Assembly: GCF_003263515.1 (NCBI RefSeq) | Contig: NZ_JYDE01000014.1 | Coordinates: forward strand, 62,001-126,000 | Reading direction: 5' to 3' | Length of the DNA: 64,000 bases | Source: Rahnella inusitata | GTDB taxonomy: Bacteria > Pseudomonadota > Gammaproteobacteria > Enterobacterales > Enterobacteriaceae | Shown: one piece after another, positions 9,124 to 15,768 of the stretch | Layout: each line of letters opens with the position of its first letter | Position numbering within the stretch: the first letter of the stretch is position 1 | Made by a program: the position numbers and the translations under genes | The notes under the pieces: generated by a model | Told to the model about the DNA's origin: nothing | Databases searched by the model: none | What the model saw: the letters and a program-made list of their open reading frames with translations, nothing else

Positions 9124-9438
9124 TTGGCGAACTTTGGCATTCAAACGTGGAGTGCTTCCGGAGTCCCAAATAACACGGGTTTGGTTAGGATCCTGATATT
9201 GGGCTCTATCTATCTTTCAAAAGACCAGGTGTCAGGGGCATGGTCCTATGCCGTGCCCTCTGGTTATAAGGTGGCTGCCATGCAGTCACCGGTCATGGGG
9301 GCCGCACTTTCATCGGCCCGGCGAAAAATCACGACGACGACGACCGGCGTATCCCTCTCAAATGCCGGTTCTGATTATTCAACCGGAACGTTCACAGCGG
9401 CAGAGGGCTGGCTGATCGTCTACTTAGTGAAGCAATAA
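9124..9438 (+). CDS. Unknown 104-residue protein directly downstream of J
   Basis: The start is TTG at 9124, directly adjacent to the TGA stop of J, giving MANFGIQTWSASGVPNNTGLVR. The choice of TTG is supported by the similar opening MANYG of the next gene and by a G-rich stretch just upstream. The protein is rich in Ser, Thr and Gly and ends in a hydrophobic strand (WLIVYLVKQ), as in small beta-rich tail proteins. There is no signal peptide. The position after J suggests a tail-tip or fibre accessory role, but I do not recognise a family. Confidence 0.7.
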   Translation: MANFGIQTWSASGVPNNTGLVRILILGSIYLSKDQVSGAWSYAVPSGYKVAAMQSPVMGAALSSARRKITTTTTGVSLSNAGSDYSTGTFTAAEGWLIVYLVKQ

Positions 9439-9439
9439 C

Positions 9440-10114
9440 ATGGCTAATTATGGGGCAATGCTGATCGATGAGTTCGGAATACCGTTCTCTACGCCGGATA
9501 CGACGCCAATGAGTCTGGTTTCAAAGAATGTATACAACTTTGGTGGAAGCGGCGGCGTGATTAACTTAGCCGTCTCTGTTTCGAGCCCCTTTGTTGTCGC
9601 CTTTAAATCTGACGTAACCGGCGTATATGGACGGCTGGATAATAACGGTGGGGCATACACGCTTACGGTAGGAACATTGGCCGGTGGAGGTGTTGGGAAT
9701 GTCACCGTCTATATATTCGGTATCGTTATCCCTCAGCCAAAACCGGCGTGGGGGATCGCTATCAATAACGCGCAGGGGCAGTGCATACTGACGAATGAAA
9801 CCAAGGTCATGAATCCGCCCGTTGCAGTTGGAACGCCGGGTAACCCAGCGGGTCTTGGTTATAACATTGATACTACGCTCACCGGTAACTACGCGGTTAT
9901 GCCGCAGATGACTGGGCTCATGGTAGGCGTGATCCATTCTGGTGGAGCAACGAGACCCTTTCAGTCGCCGATCCAGACGTATGCATATTTTAATGGAACA
10001 ACTACTCGCGTTTCTTCTTCTCAAACAACCAGCCCAGGCGGTGACCAGCTTGAGAACGTAGGGTATGCGAACTCTAACGATCTGATATACGTGATGGACG
10101 TATCTCCTTATTAA
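9440..10114 (+). CDS. Unknown 224-residue tail-region protein
   Basis: It starts one nucleotide after the stop of the previous gene (ATG at 9440) with MANYGAMLIDEFGIPFSTPDTTPMSL. The MAN-aromatic-G opening shared with the preceding protein suggests two related products. The sequence is Gly, Ser, Thr and Val rich, predicted mostly beta, with no signal peptide, membrane segment or Cys-rich motif. It probably belongs to the tail tip or to receptor-binding accessory proteins because it lies between J and the tail fibre. No function can be assigned. Confidence 0.75.
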   Translation: MANYGAMLIDEFGIPFSTPDTTPMSLVSKNVYNFGGSGGVINLAVSVSSPFVVAFKSDVTGVYGRLDNNGGAYTLTVGTLAGGGVGNVTVYIFGIVIPQPKPAWGIAINNAQGQCILTNETKVMNPPVAVGTPGNPAGLGYNIDTTLTGNYAVMPQMTGLMVGVIHSGGATRPFQSPIQTYAYFNGTTTRVSSSQTTSPGGDQLENVGYANSNDLIYVMDVSPY

Positions 10115-10168
10115 TCAATTAATTGAATTTAACGATCGTTTTGAACGATCAATTTCGTGAAATTGATC
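10115..10168. promoter_or_regulatory. Cluster of three palindromes upstream of the Cor-like gene
   Basis: Three perfect palindromes lie in 54 nt: TCAATTAATTGA (10115-10126), AACGATCGTT (10131-10140), and a 10-bp inverted repeat with 2-nt spacer whose arms are GATCAATTTC and GAAATTGATC (10147-10168). GATC occurs four times in the last two. This could be an operator region controlling the lipoprotein gene independently of the tail operon, or a weak hairpin after the preceding gene; there is no T run. Confidence 0.5.
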
Positions 10169-10239
10169 TATTTAACCAATTATCTCTCTCCAAATATCGT
10201 TGTTATCGTCCCGATATCCAGTATCGAAGGGACATAAAA

Positions 10240-10476
10240 ATGATAAAGATTTTATTGGCGATTGCATTGGCGGGAATGCTTACGGGGTGCTCAGGCGTGC
10301 TTGAGAAGCAGCAGCCCGTCTGTAGCGGTACCGCGCTCATTGGCGGACAGGAAACGTCCGTGCAGATTTATGGCGTTCGCAAGGTTGCCAGTCAGACCCA
10401 ATATAAAGCCGGAGACCCTTTTGGCTGGCGCTGGGTCAGCAAATCAAACTTCACATCGACGACGTGTGAAAAATAA
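10240..10476 (+). CDS. cor: Cor-like phage superinfection-exclusion lipoprotein
   Basis: The start is the ATG at 10240 with GAAGGGA at 10226-10232 as ribosome-binding site; an upstream in-frame ATG at 10123 would place 39 residues before the signal peptide. The 78-residue product starts MIKILLAIALAGMLTGCSG, a lipoprotein signal with lipobox LTGC. The mature part has two Cys (PVCSGTALIGGQ and TSTTCEK) and the block QIYGVRKVASQTQY. Size, layout and position beside the tail fibre genes match the Cor proteins of phages such as phi80 and N15, outer-membrane lipoproteins that inactivate the FhuA receptor and so block superinfection. The family match is from memory of its sequence pattern. Confidence 0.72.
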   Translation: MIKILLAIALAGMLTGCSGVLEKQQPVCSGTALIGGQETSVQIYGVRKVASQTQYKAGDPFGWRWVSKSNFTSTTCEK

Positions 10477-10494
10477 ATTACCCAACCTAAACAG

Positions 10495-10518
10495 ACCCGC
10501 TTCGGGGGGTTTTTTTTT
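10495..10518 (+). terminator. Probable intrinsic terminator between cor and the tail fibre gene
   Basis: An ACCC/GGGT (or CCCG/CGGG) stem around a TTC-containing loop is followed by nine T residues. The stem is imperfect, but the T run is long. It is the third such element within the late region and separates the lipoprotein gene from the fibre gene. Confidence 0.6.
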
Positions 10519-10536
10519 ATCTGGAGTAACGTAAAA

Positions 10537-12039
10537 ATGGCCTGGTATAAAACAGGCACGGTTGCAGTAGCGGCAACAAAGGTTACCGGCACCGGTACAA
10601 ACTTTTTGGATGCCAAATTCGGAATCGGACCGGGGCAGGCCTTTCTGCTTCCGGCATCAGGTACCGTTAAAATCTATGAGATTGCCAGCGTAGAGGATGC
10701 TACTCACCTTACCCTCACGACATCAGCCGGAACCGTGGCCGCTGGAGCTGCTTACGCGGTCATGAGCTTTTACACGGATTCGATACCTGACTTTTCCAAA
10801 CGCCTGGCTGCGCAGTTGGGCTACTACCAGTCTCAGATGGACGGCTGGCAAACCATTATGACGGGAACTGGCACAGTCAGCGTGACGGCTCCTGACAACA
10901 CCGTTGTTAACATCAGCAGCTTTTCCAAACTGACATCTGATATTGCAAAAGCTTACACCGACGGTGGTCTCCTGAATGCTACGGTAACGCCAAACAGCCT
11001 GGGGAATGTGACTGATTTCAATATTTACTACCAGACAGCAAACGCCAATGCCATCGTTGCCAACGGATACCCGATTGCAAAAGCAGGTACGCTTTATGTG
11101 ACTAAATCAGCCTATGGCTGCCAGCAAATGTATATCACATTCCAGGGAGAGGCTTTTGTCCGTGGACTCACCGGTGCTTTCACTCCAGCAGCGCCTAATT
11201 GGTCGGACTGGTGGCCGATTTTCACAGGAAAGAGCACTATCCCTGTTGGCAATGGAGGAACCGGGGCCGCTACAGCAGCCGCAGCGCGTACCGCATTAGG
11301 CGCAGCTCCTACAGTAGCCCCAGTGTTCACCGGGGGGGTAACTCTGAATGGGACTGTTGCTATTGAAGGGACACAGTTAAACCTTAGGGCTTCCGCATCC
11401 TCTGGCGGCTGGCCGTTCTTCGTCACTTTTATGGCTGGTCAGGGTAACAATCTTGCATATTCTCGTATTTACTCAGAGAACAGTGGTGATTTGACAATGG
11501 CTACTGCTGTGAATGGTAGCCCCAAATATTTCCAACATACTGCCAGTGGGGATCTTCTGGTTCCGAGGAATATTCAGTGTGTGTCCCTTACCCAAACGTC
11601 TGACCGTGATAAGAAAGACTTCATCACGCCGATCCTCAATGCGCTGGATAAAATTAACGCCATTGACGGAGTTACCTTCACATGGAAGACGGACGGCACA
11701 CCATCAGCGGGTGTGATTGCTCAGGATTTGATGAAAGTGTTGCCTGAAGCCATTGGCTCGACCTTCGATGAGAACGACGAGTACGGCACAGAGGAACAGC
11801 AGGTAGAGAAGGAAGTTATGGACGAAGAGGGCAACACGACCAGCGTGACTGAAACGGTCAGCGTGACCAAGCTGGTCCGCAAGCGTGACGAATCAAAACG
11901 GTCATACACTGTGGAATACAACGGTGTTATTGCCCTGGCAGTGCAGGCTATCAAAGAGCTTTCAGAAAAGGTTGCAGTAATGGAAGCTTACATCGGGCCT
12001 GAAAATCTGGCCGCCATGTCAAAAGAACACACCACATAA
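10537..12039 (+). CDS. Tail fibre protein with C-terminal peptidase S74 chaperone domain
   Basis: 500 residues. The N-terminus (MAWYKTGTVAVAATKVTGTGTNF, then FYTDSIPDFSKRLAAQLGYYQSQMDGW) is the virion-attachment type seen in many side tail fibres. The middle carries a collar-like motif STIPVGNGGTGAATAAAA. The last 140 residues are an intramolecular chaperone of the S74 family: TSDRDKKDF with the conserved Ser, then ITPILNALDKINAIDGVTFTWK, GVIAQDLMKVLPEAI and YTVEYNGVIALAVQAIKELSEKV. Such domains help the fibre trimerise and are then cut off near that Ser. An acidic insert (about 415-435) splits the domain. The fibre should bind the host surface. Confidence 0.92.
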   Translation: MAWYKTGTVAVAATKVTGTGTNFLDAKFGIGPGQAFLLPASGTVKIYEIASVEDATHLTLTTSAGTVAAGAAYAVMSFYTDSIPDFSKRLAAQLGYYQSQMDGWQTIMTGTGTVSVTAPDNTVVNISSFSKLTSDIAKAYTDGGLLNATVTPNSLGNVTDFNIYYQTANANAIVANGYPIAKAGTLYVTKSAYGCQQMYITFQGEAFVRGLTGAFTPAAPNWSDWWPIFTGKSTIPVGNGGTGAATAAAARTALGAAPTVAPVFTGGVTLNGTVAIEGTQLNLRASASSGGWPFFVTFMAGQGNNLAYSRIYSENSGDLTMATAVNGSPKYFQHTASGDLLVPRNIQCVSLTQTSDRDKKDFITPILNALDKINAIDGVTFTWKTDGTPSAGVIAQDLMKVLPEAIGSTFDENDEYGTEEQQVEKEVMDEEGNTTSVTETVSVTKLVRKRDESKRSYTVEYNGVIALAVQAIKELSEKVAVMEAYIGPENLAAMSKEHTT

Positions 12040-12051
12040 TTTCTTCCTTTG

Positions 12052-12086
12052 CCGATCAGCGGCATAACAGAAATGTCTCTGATCGG
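12052..12086. other. Inverted repeat after the tail fibre gene
   Basis: CCGATCAG (12052-12059) and CTGATCGG (12079-12086) are perfect complements around a 19-nt loop. It lies 13 nt after the tail fibre stop. There is no clear T run, so termination is uncertain. Confidence 0.45.
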
Positions 12087-12114
12087 ACTTTCCTCCGCTG
12101 GTAACTCATGATTA

Positions 12115-12134
12115 TACTGTATGAATAAACAGTG
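12115..12134 (+). promoter_or_regulatory. LexA (SOS) box
   Basis: TACTGTATGAATAAACAGTG contains CTGT, eight A/T-rich bases and ACAG, the full enterobacterial SOS box pattern (CTG, ten bases, CAG). It lies 18 nt upstream of the ATG of the 79-residue gene that begins the UmuD'-like operon. LexA binding here would repress both genes and release them after DNA damage. Confidence 0.85.
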
Positions 12135-12149
12135 TTTGAGGGAGGGCTT

Positions 12150-12389
12150 ATGCCGCGGCGATATGAAATAGATGATGCATTTAAGCATGCGATCAAGATT
12201 AGTTCTAAAGGCCGCCGAACTGTCACTACTGAGGATTTCGTGGCTGAACTTGCGAAGAGAAACTGGCACTGGGGATTGCGGGAAGCGAATCGATGGATCG
12301 AAATTTACGTCAATACGTTTAGCGATGTCTCGACTGTAGAGGGTGACGCCCGGACTTTCTTACTCTTCAACCCAAATGGAGGGCTTTGA
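12150..12389 (+). CDS. Small SOS-box-controlled prophage protein, unknown function
   Basis: The ATG at 12150 follows GGAGGG at 12141-12146; an in-frame ATG at 12132 overlaps the SOS box. The 79-residue product (MPRRYEIDDAFKHAIKISSKG, then AKRNWHWGLREANRWIEIY) is mixed charge and Trp-rich, with no membrane segment. Similar short proteins occur near the right end of enterobacterial prophages, but I know no function. It is not DinI by sequence. The stop is 1 nt before the ATG of the UmuD'-like gene, so the two are one transcription unit under the SOS box. Confidence 0.75.
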   Translation: MPRRYEIDDAFKHAIKISSKGRRTVTTEDFVAELAKRNWHWGLREANRWIEIYVNTFSDVSTVEGDARTFLLFNPNGGL

Positions 12390-12390
12390 A

Positions 12391-12774
12391 ATGGGATTTC
12401 CATCCCCTGCAAGCGATTACGTTGAGTCGCGAATCGACCTGAACAAAGTCTGTAACTGCACCGGCCCGGCATCTCGCCTGTACATCGCCGAGCGGTACCA
12501 CGGGAAGCATATCAACTCCGGCACGATGCTGCTGATAGACCCGGCAATCAAACCGGTCGACGGTAATCTGCTGCTGGCGCAAATCAACGGTGAGATGGAT
12601 GTGTGGCGGCTGGTGACAATCCTGCGTCGCGGGCTTGAGTCTTTGGCAGACAAAAATGTCTTCATTGAATTTGGGGAAGCATTCACAGATGACGAGCTGG
12701 TGATCGAGGGGGTGGTGACGCATATCATCTATGATGCTAGGAATGACGTTTTCGACGATACGCCATGTATATAA
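12391..12774 (+). CDS. UmuD'-like protein, catalytically dead (HumD-type)
   Basis: GGAGGG at 12378-12383 sets the ATG at 12391. The 127-residue product starts M-GFPSPASDYVESRIDLNK. E. coli UmuD is cut between Cys24 and Gly25, and the fragment UmuD' starts GFPSPAADYVEQRIDLN, so this gene encodes the already-cut form, as does phage P1 humD. The later blocks also fit UmuD (GTMLLIDPAIKPVDGNLLLAQINGE). The protease residues do not: the UmuD Ser60 region (SGDSM) reads ERYHGKH, and the Lys97 region (TVKKL) reads DVWRL. It cannot self-cleave. It may partner UmuD/UmuC or modulate polymerase V; there is no umuC here. Two shredded copies lie at 15.65 and 16.69 kb. Confidence 0.85.
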   Translation: MGFPSPASDYVESRIDLNKVCNCTGPASRLYIAERYHGKHINSGTMLLIDPAIKPVDGNLLLAQINGEMDVWRLVTILRRGLESLADKNVFIEFGEAFTDDELVIEGVVTHIIYDARNDVFDDTPCI

Positions 12775-12854
12775 ATTTCTTCTCTTGCCGATCATTACAG
12801 GCTTTCCTAACCTATTAACAAGGTTAAGCCAAATTATAGTAATGAGGTTAACAT

Positions 12855-13046
12855 ATGGACGAATCAGAAAAGTACGTCGAGATGTGTGTAATTCTTGGGG
12901 ATATTGTCTTTGGTTTGCGCCAAAATGGCTACGAAATTAGTCGTGAAAATCTGATAAAAATCTGCGCCAACAAACGCCTCAGCAGTCCTAACGAACTGCA
13001 GGCCGATTATTACCAACATATCATTGGAAAGCTTTCCGATGCCTAA
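12855..13046 (+). CDS. Small protein, possibly AriR/YmgB-like
   Basis: The ATG at 12855 follows GAGG at 12844-12847. The 63-residue product reads MDESEKYVEMCVILGDIVFG, then LRQNGYEISRENLIKICANK. The pattern (acidic start, a helix ending in LGDIV, G-x-x-(I/V)-S-x-E-N-(L/I)-I, a final helix) is shared with the gene at 15769-15963 and recalls the AriR/YmgB family of small connector proteins in enterobacterial biofilm and acid responses. The match is tentative. It follows the UmuD'-like gene by 80 nt. The TAA stop merges with the A-run of the next hairpin. Confidence 0.6.
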   Translation: MDESEKYVEMCVILGDIVFGLRQNGYEISRENLIKICANKRLSSPNELQADYYQHIIGKLSDA

Positions 13047-13070
13047 AAAAGCCCGCCCGGTGGGCGGGCT
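13045..13070. terminator. GC-rich hairpin with A-run on its left side
   Basis: AAAAAA is followed by GCCCGCC, loop CGGTG and GGCGGGC. On the plus strand there is no T run after the stem; on the minus strand the A-run becomes a T run, so as an intrinsic terminator it points left. It follows the small gene ending at 13046 and is the first of a family of similar hairpins up to 16.9 kb. Confidence 0.65.
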
Positions 13071-13239
13071 AAATATCAAATGTATCAACATTACTTGTAC
13101 TTCAGGATGGTAGTCACTACATCCACCTTAAAGATTAGTTAAGCTTCTTCTGTCTGGCAATTTCCAGGCAAAAATACCTACCAGAGAGAGGACAAAACCA
13201 CAAGGTTTCTTAATATTAGGCGCGTGATAAGGAGTAAGC

Positions 13240-13728
13240 GTGAAACTGCTATTGTTGAATGAAGCACACCGAGTCCTGAAAAAATTGAAGAAACATGGAG
13301 TTAACCTGGCAAGCGCAGAGTCGTGCACAGGGGGCGTGATTAGTACGGCACTCAGTGCGGCTTCTGCAGGTGGAGCGTATTACGCCAGCGGGTTTGTCAC
13401 ATATGATGACACGGCAAAAACCGTTATGTTAGGTGTAAAACCCGATTCTATCAGCGCCTATACAGCTGTGAGCGCCGAAGTGGTTGCGCAAATGGCAGAA
13501 GGTGCTTGCCGTATGGCCAAAACGCAGGTTGCACTGGCCGTGAGTGGCTACGCGGGCCCTGACGGGGGAAAGGACGGCACGCCGGCGGGAACAATCTGGT
13601 TTGCCTGGTATTTAGGGGAAGGAAGAACCTCGGTCGAGAAGCAACACTTTGAAGGTTCGCCCGAGAGCGTCGTGTATCAGGCTGCACATTTCTCACTATC
13701 GAGGTTGGTAACCTTACTGAATGACTAA
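13240..13728 (+). CDS. PncC/CinA C-terminal family protein (nicotinamide-nucleotide amidase-like)
   Basis: The start is GTG at 13240 with GGAG at 13231-13234. The 162-residue product has the full CinA C-terminal signature: TAESCTGG equivalent ASAESCTGGVISTAL, SGFVTYDDTAK, TAVSAEVVAQMAEGA, VSGYAGPDGGKDGTPAGTIWFAW. It is close in size to E. coli PncC (165 residues), which converts nicotinamide mononucleotide to nicotinic acid mononucleotide in the pyridine nucleotide cycle. The catalytic Ser and Lys region appears intact (ESCTGG, TAK). As it stands alone beside prophage DNA, it is probably an extra paralogue and not the housekeeping copy. Confidence 0.88.
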   Translation: MKLLLLNEAHRVLKKLKKHGVNLASAESCTGGVISTALSAASAGGAYYASGFVTYDDTAKTVMLGVKPDSISAYTAVSAEVVAQMAEGACRMAKTQVALAVSGYAGPDGGKDGTPAGTIWFAWYLGEGRTSVEKQHFEGSPESVVYQAAHFSLSRLVTLLND

Positions 13729-13730
13729 AA

Positions 13731-13756
13731 TAAACGCCCGCTTTCGCGGGCGTTTA
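13731..13756. terminator. Hairpin terminator between the PncC-like gene and yciE
   Basis: TAAACGCCCGC, loop TTTC and GCGGGCGTTTA form a perfect 11-bp stem. It lies between convergent genes and could serve both; the T runs are short (TTTA). Confidence 0.75.
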
Positions 13757-13778
13757 TCATTCAAAAGCTTCAGGCTGG

Positions 13779-14300
13779 TTAACGGCTTGCGTCCCTATCA
13801 GGTGTGTCCAGCAGAGTAAGATACTTTTCGGTGACCGCCGGTAGGTTTTCTTCTAGCCATTATGCCATCTGTTCTTCCTGAGCTTTGATTTTTTGAAAGA
13901 CCTTGGCACCCTCAATATCGCCAACGGCTTCCGCGGCCACGATCAGCGCGTTATAACTGGCAATTTCGAAATGTTCAAAGACATAACCGCTGATCCCGCC
14001 TTTGACTACTTCATCGCTGGCAAGCATGCCCCCTAGAGCCTGCCCCATGGCGGTCATCTTACCCGCAGCATCTTTCAACACCGAGCGGGACTTATCGAGC
14101 CTCTCCAGCACCCCTTCGATCAAACGCTGCTGATCCTGCGTTTCCGTAATGTGCTACATGATACGCTCTTTTAGACGCGGATGATGTTTCAGGCGTTCTG
14201 CCATCCCGGTTAACATGGACTCGGCTTGTTTTTCCATTGCATGGGCATCACGCACCCAGTCGACATAATTGTCATACGCCTTTGATTTAGTCATAGACAT
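13779..14300 (-). pseudogene. yciE: yciE pseudogene, ferritin-like stress protein with two in-frame stops
   Basis: Read from the ATG at 14300, the frame gives MSMTKSKAYDNYVDWVRDAH, continues AMEKQAESMLTGMAERLKHH, and hits TAG at 14154-14156 (codon 49). The same frame goes on with HITETQDQQRLIEGVLERLD and ISGYVFEHFEIASYNALIVA, hits TAA at 13860-13862 (codon 147), then gives WLEENLPAVTEKYLTLLDT before a final stop. All three parts match E. coli YciE in order without any shift. TAG for CAG (Gln) and TAA for GAA (Glu) each need one base change. Total length (173 codons) equals an intact gene. A start inside the second part could still give an 87-residue piece, but this is most likely dead. Confidence 0.88.
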
Positions 14301-14343
14301 TTGCCTCTCTTGACGTGGTACTGACACTCCTGGTGAGTATCGA

Positions 14344-14835
14344 TCAACGTGCTTTTTGCGGGGAGGCTGAACCCGCGATGGCGGTGAGTTTCTGATCAGT
14401 ATTTTTTTCTTCCTGCAGCGTTTCTTCCAACAATTTTGCCGCCTGAGTGTAGCCTAATTTTTTTGCCAGAGCCGCCAGAGTGCCATAGGTTGCAATTTCA
14501 TAGTGCTCGACTTTTTGCGCCGCACCGATGAGCCCTGCATCCAGCACTTCGCCTTTTTCGACGGAGTCGATCAGTTCCTGCGCTTCTTCAACGAGTCCCT
14601 CCATAGCATGGCATTTCATGCGCTTTATCCGGATTTCGTCAGATGTCTCTACTACCTGATCTAACCGTTCAATCTGACCCTGCGTTTCTTCCAGATGAGA
14701 TTTAAACGCTTCGATAAGTTTAGGATCGGTAGCAGCACGGGCCATTTTTGGCAGTGCTTTAGTTATTTGACGCTCTGCGCTATAAACATCAGATAAATCA
14801 TGAATAAACAATTCTTTCAAAGTGGAAATAGACAT
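14344..14835 (-). CDS. yciF: YciF, DUF892 ferritin-like stress protein
   Basis: 163 residues starting MSISTLKELFIHDLSDVYSA. The protein has the DUF892 four-helix bundle with carboxylate and His residues spaced as in ferritin-like folds (DLSDVYSAERQ, SHLEETQGQIERL, EKVEHYEIATYGTL-type block AAQKVEHYEIATYGTL, EETLQEEKNTDQKL). In E. coli yciGFE is an RpoS-dependent stress operon of unclear biochemistry. Here yciF lies 43 nt upstream of broken yciE on the same strand; I see no yciG. The C-terminal tail SASPQKAR is extra and probably disordered. Confidence 0.9.
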   Translation of the reverse strand: MSISTLKELFIHDLSDVYSAERQITKALPKMARAATDPKLIEAFKSHLEETQGQIERLDQVVETSDEIRIKRMKCHAMEGLVEEAQELIDSVEKGEVLDAGLIGAAQKVEHYEIATYGTLAALAKKLGYTQAAKLLEETLQEEKNTDQKLTAIAGSASPQKAR

Positions 14836-15238
14836 TTTAATTACCTTTGTGAGTGGGTTCGCCTAAACAAGATTAGCCGCATAAAAAAATCCGTATATTA
14901 TTTAAGACTTTTCTTATCATGTATTTTCCTTGTTTTTTATGCTTTTACCTTTAAAGGTATAACAGTTCATTGAGAAAAAAGAAGAAAGTGTTTTTTTTGA
15001 CTTTGGCGATATTTATTCTAATAAATGGGGGTGACACAGGTACTGAATATTTTAATCGTAAATTCATGAAGGTTAGTCATTAATAACTAACAGTATTAAT
15101 CCGGTTAGAGATAAACATGACCATACGTCATTTTATCGATGCGAATTTCCTTCTGCGAAAATCCAATCTATTCATCGGAGTTGGTTCCTTTCCTAAGCGG
15201 CGGCTCCATCGTTAATGGCTACTCTGTTATCAACTTAT
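14836..15238. other. Non-coding AT-rich stretch upstream of yciF
   Basis: No convincing gene. The first 150 nt should hold the yciF promoter (minus strand). At 15072-15091 there is a near-palindrome with perfect outer arms GTTAGT and ACTAAC around ATTAAT. A 32-codon frame starts at an ATG at 15118 (MTIRHFIDANFLLRKSNLFI) but has no family and no homologue I know. Confidence 0.5.
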
Positions 15239-15314
15239 ACACCGTTAGCTCTGCAGGCAAAGCAATTGTGTTCGGCGCGACAGGTCGCTGTTTCGACTCC
15301 AACACAGTGTACCA
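15239..15314 (+). pseudogene. Relic with canonical 76-nt tRNA geometry (tRNA pseudogene)
   Basis: The 76 nt fit a standard tRNA with no insertion: acceptor arm ACACCGT/ACAGTGT (6 of 7 pairs), T8-A9, D-stem GCTC/AAGC (3 of 4), 8-nt D-loop with G15, G18-G19 and A21, anticodon stem ATTGT/GCGAC (4 of 5 including two wobbles), T33, 5-nt variable loop, T-stem GCTGT/CCAAC (3 of 5), T-loop TTCGACT with T54, T55, C56 and A58, C61, and an encoded ACCA end. The anticodon position reads TCG. Broken pairs in all four stems and T instead of G at position 53 argue for decay. It may be a phage-borne tRNA or a former integration site. Confidence 0.6.
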
Positions 15315-15381
15315 ACCTATAAGGTTAAAGGCGTTATGATTGCGTCTCAGCAGATCCCTCTCTTTCTTTTGTTTCAGGTTC

Positions 15382-15449
15382 GATTTGTCAGCGCCAGTAC
15401 GCTGCCGGCGATCACGTTTAGCGCAAACGGAAAGTCATGCTGACAAATC
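15382..15449. repeat. 68-nt element bounded by 11-bp perfect inverted repeats
   Basis: GATTTGTCAGC (15382-15392) and GCTGACAAATC (15439-15449) are perfect complements. The 46 nt between them contain a smaller stem, CGTTT/AAACG around AGCGC. The whole could fold as a branched RNA or be the ends of a tiny mobile or regulatory element. No gene overlaps it. Confidence 0.55.
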
Positions 15450-15649
15450 TCCTTCCCATCGTTAGCATATTGTTTTGGTTGTACTGAGCGCTAATGGCAC
15501 AGAGCAGACATTGGTTAGAACGACGTGCTGCCTATGGTCTTATCTTTCAATTCATCGCAGCAATTTGCCAAACTTTAAGATTGACAATATCCTGCGAGAT
15601 TCAGTCCACATCGGAATCCTGTAGACGCTTACCAATCGTCCTACACAAA

Positions 15650-15714
15650 GTCTGTAATTGTATTGGTCTCGTGTCCCCAAGAATGATGTATTTGACGATA
15701 CGCCATACATGTGA
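15650..15714 (+). pseudogene. Internally deleted remnant of the UmuD'-like gene
   Basis: The stretch ACAAAGTCTGTAATTG matches the N-terminal part of the intact gene (12443 onward), then jumps directly to GAATGATGTATTTGACGATA, matching its last 35 nt, and ends at the equivalent stop codon. About 280 nt of the middle are missing. Like the intact copy, it is followed after 54 nt by a small AriR/YmgB-like gene with GAGG as ribosome-binding site. Confidence 0.75.
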
Positions 15715-15768
15715 AAGGTTAAGAAAATTCCGTGTGCTAATATTAGTTAAAAAATACTTGAGGTAGAT

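Noticed and set aside
10123-10239. Longer start for the Cor-like gene at 10123
   Set aside because: It would put 39 residues including the palindromes before the signal peptide and lacks a ribosome-binding site.
12052-12086. Inverted repeat after the tail fibre considered as an intrinsic terminator
   Set aside because: The loop is 19 nt and there is no T run.
13779-14300. yciE stops considered as programmed recoding
   Set aside because: No Sec or Pyl context is visible and the two stops differ (TAG and TAA); decay is simpler.
15239-15314. The relic considered as a working tRNA-Arg(TCG)
   Set aside because: Five broken stem pairs and the missing G53 make it unlikely to be charged; listed as relic.
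15139-15339. 66-codon open frame over the tRNA-like relic
   Set aside because: It overlaps the tRNA geometry, lacks a ribosome-binding site and has no recognisable family.
15494-15766. 90-codon open frame
   Set aside because: It runs through the deleted UmuD'-like remnant in a different frame and ends against the next gene's start.
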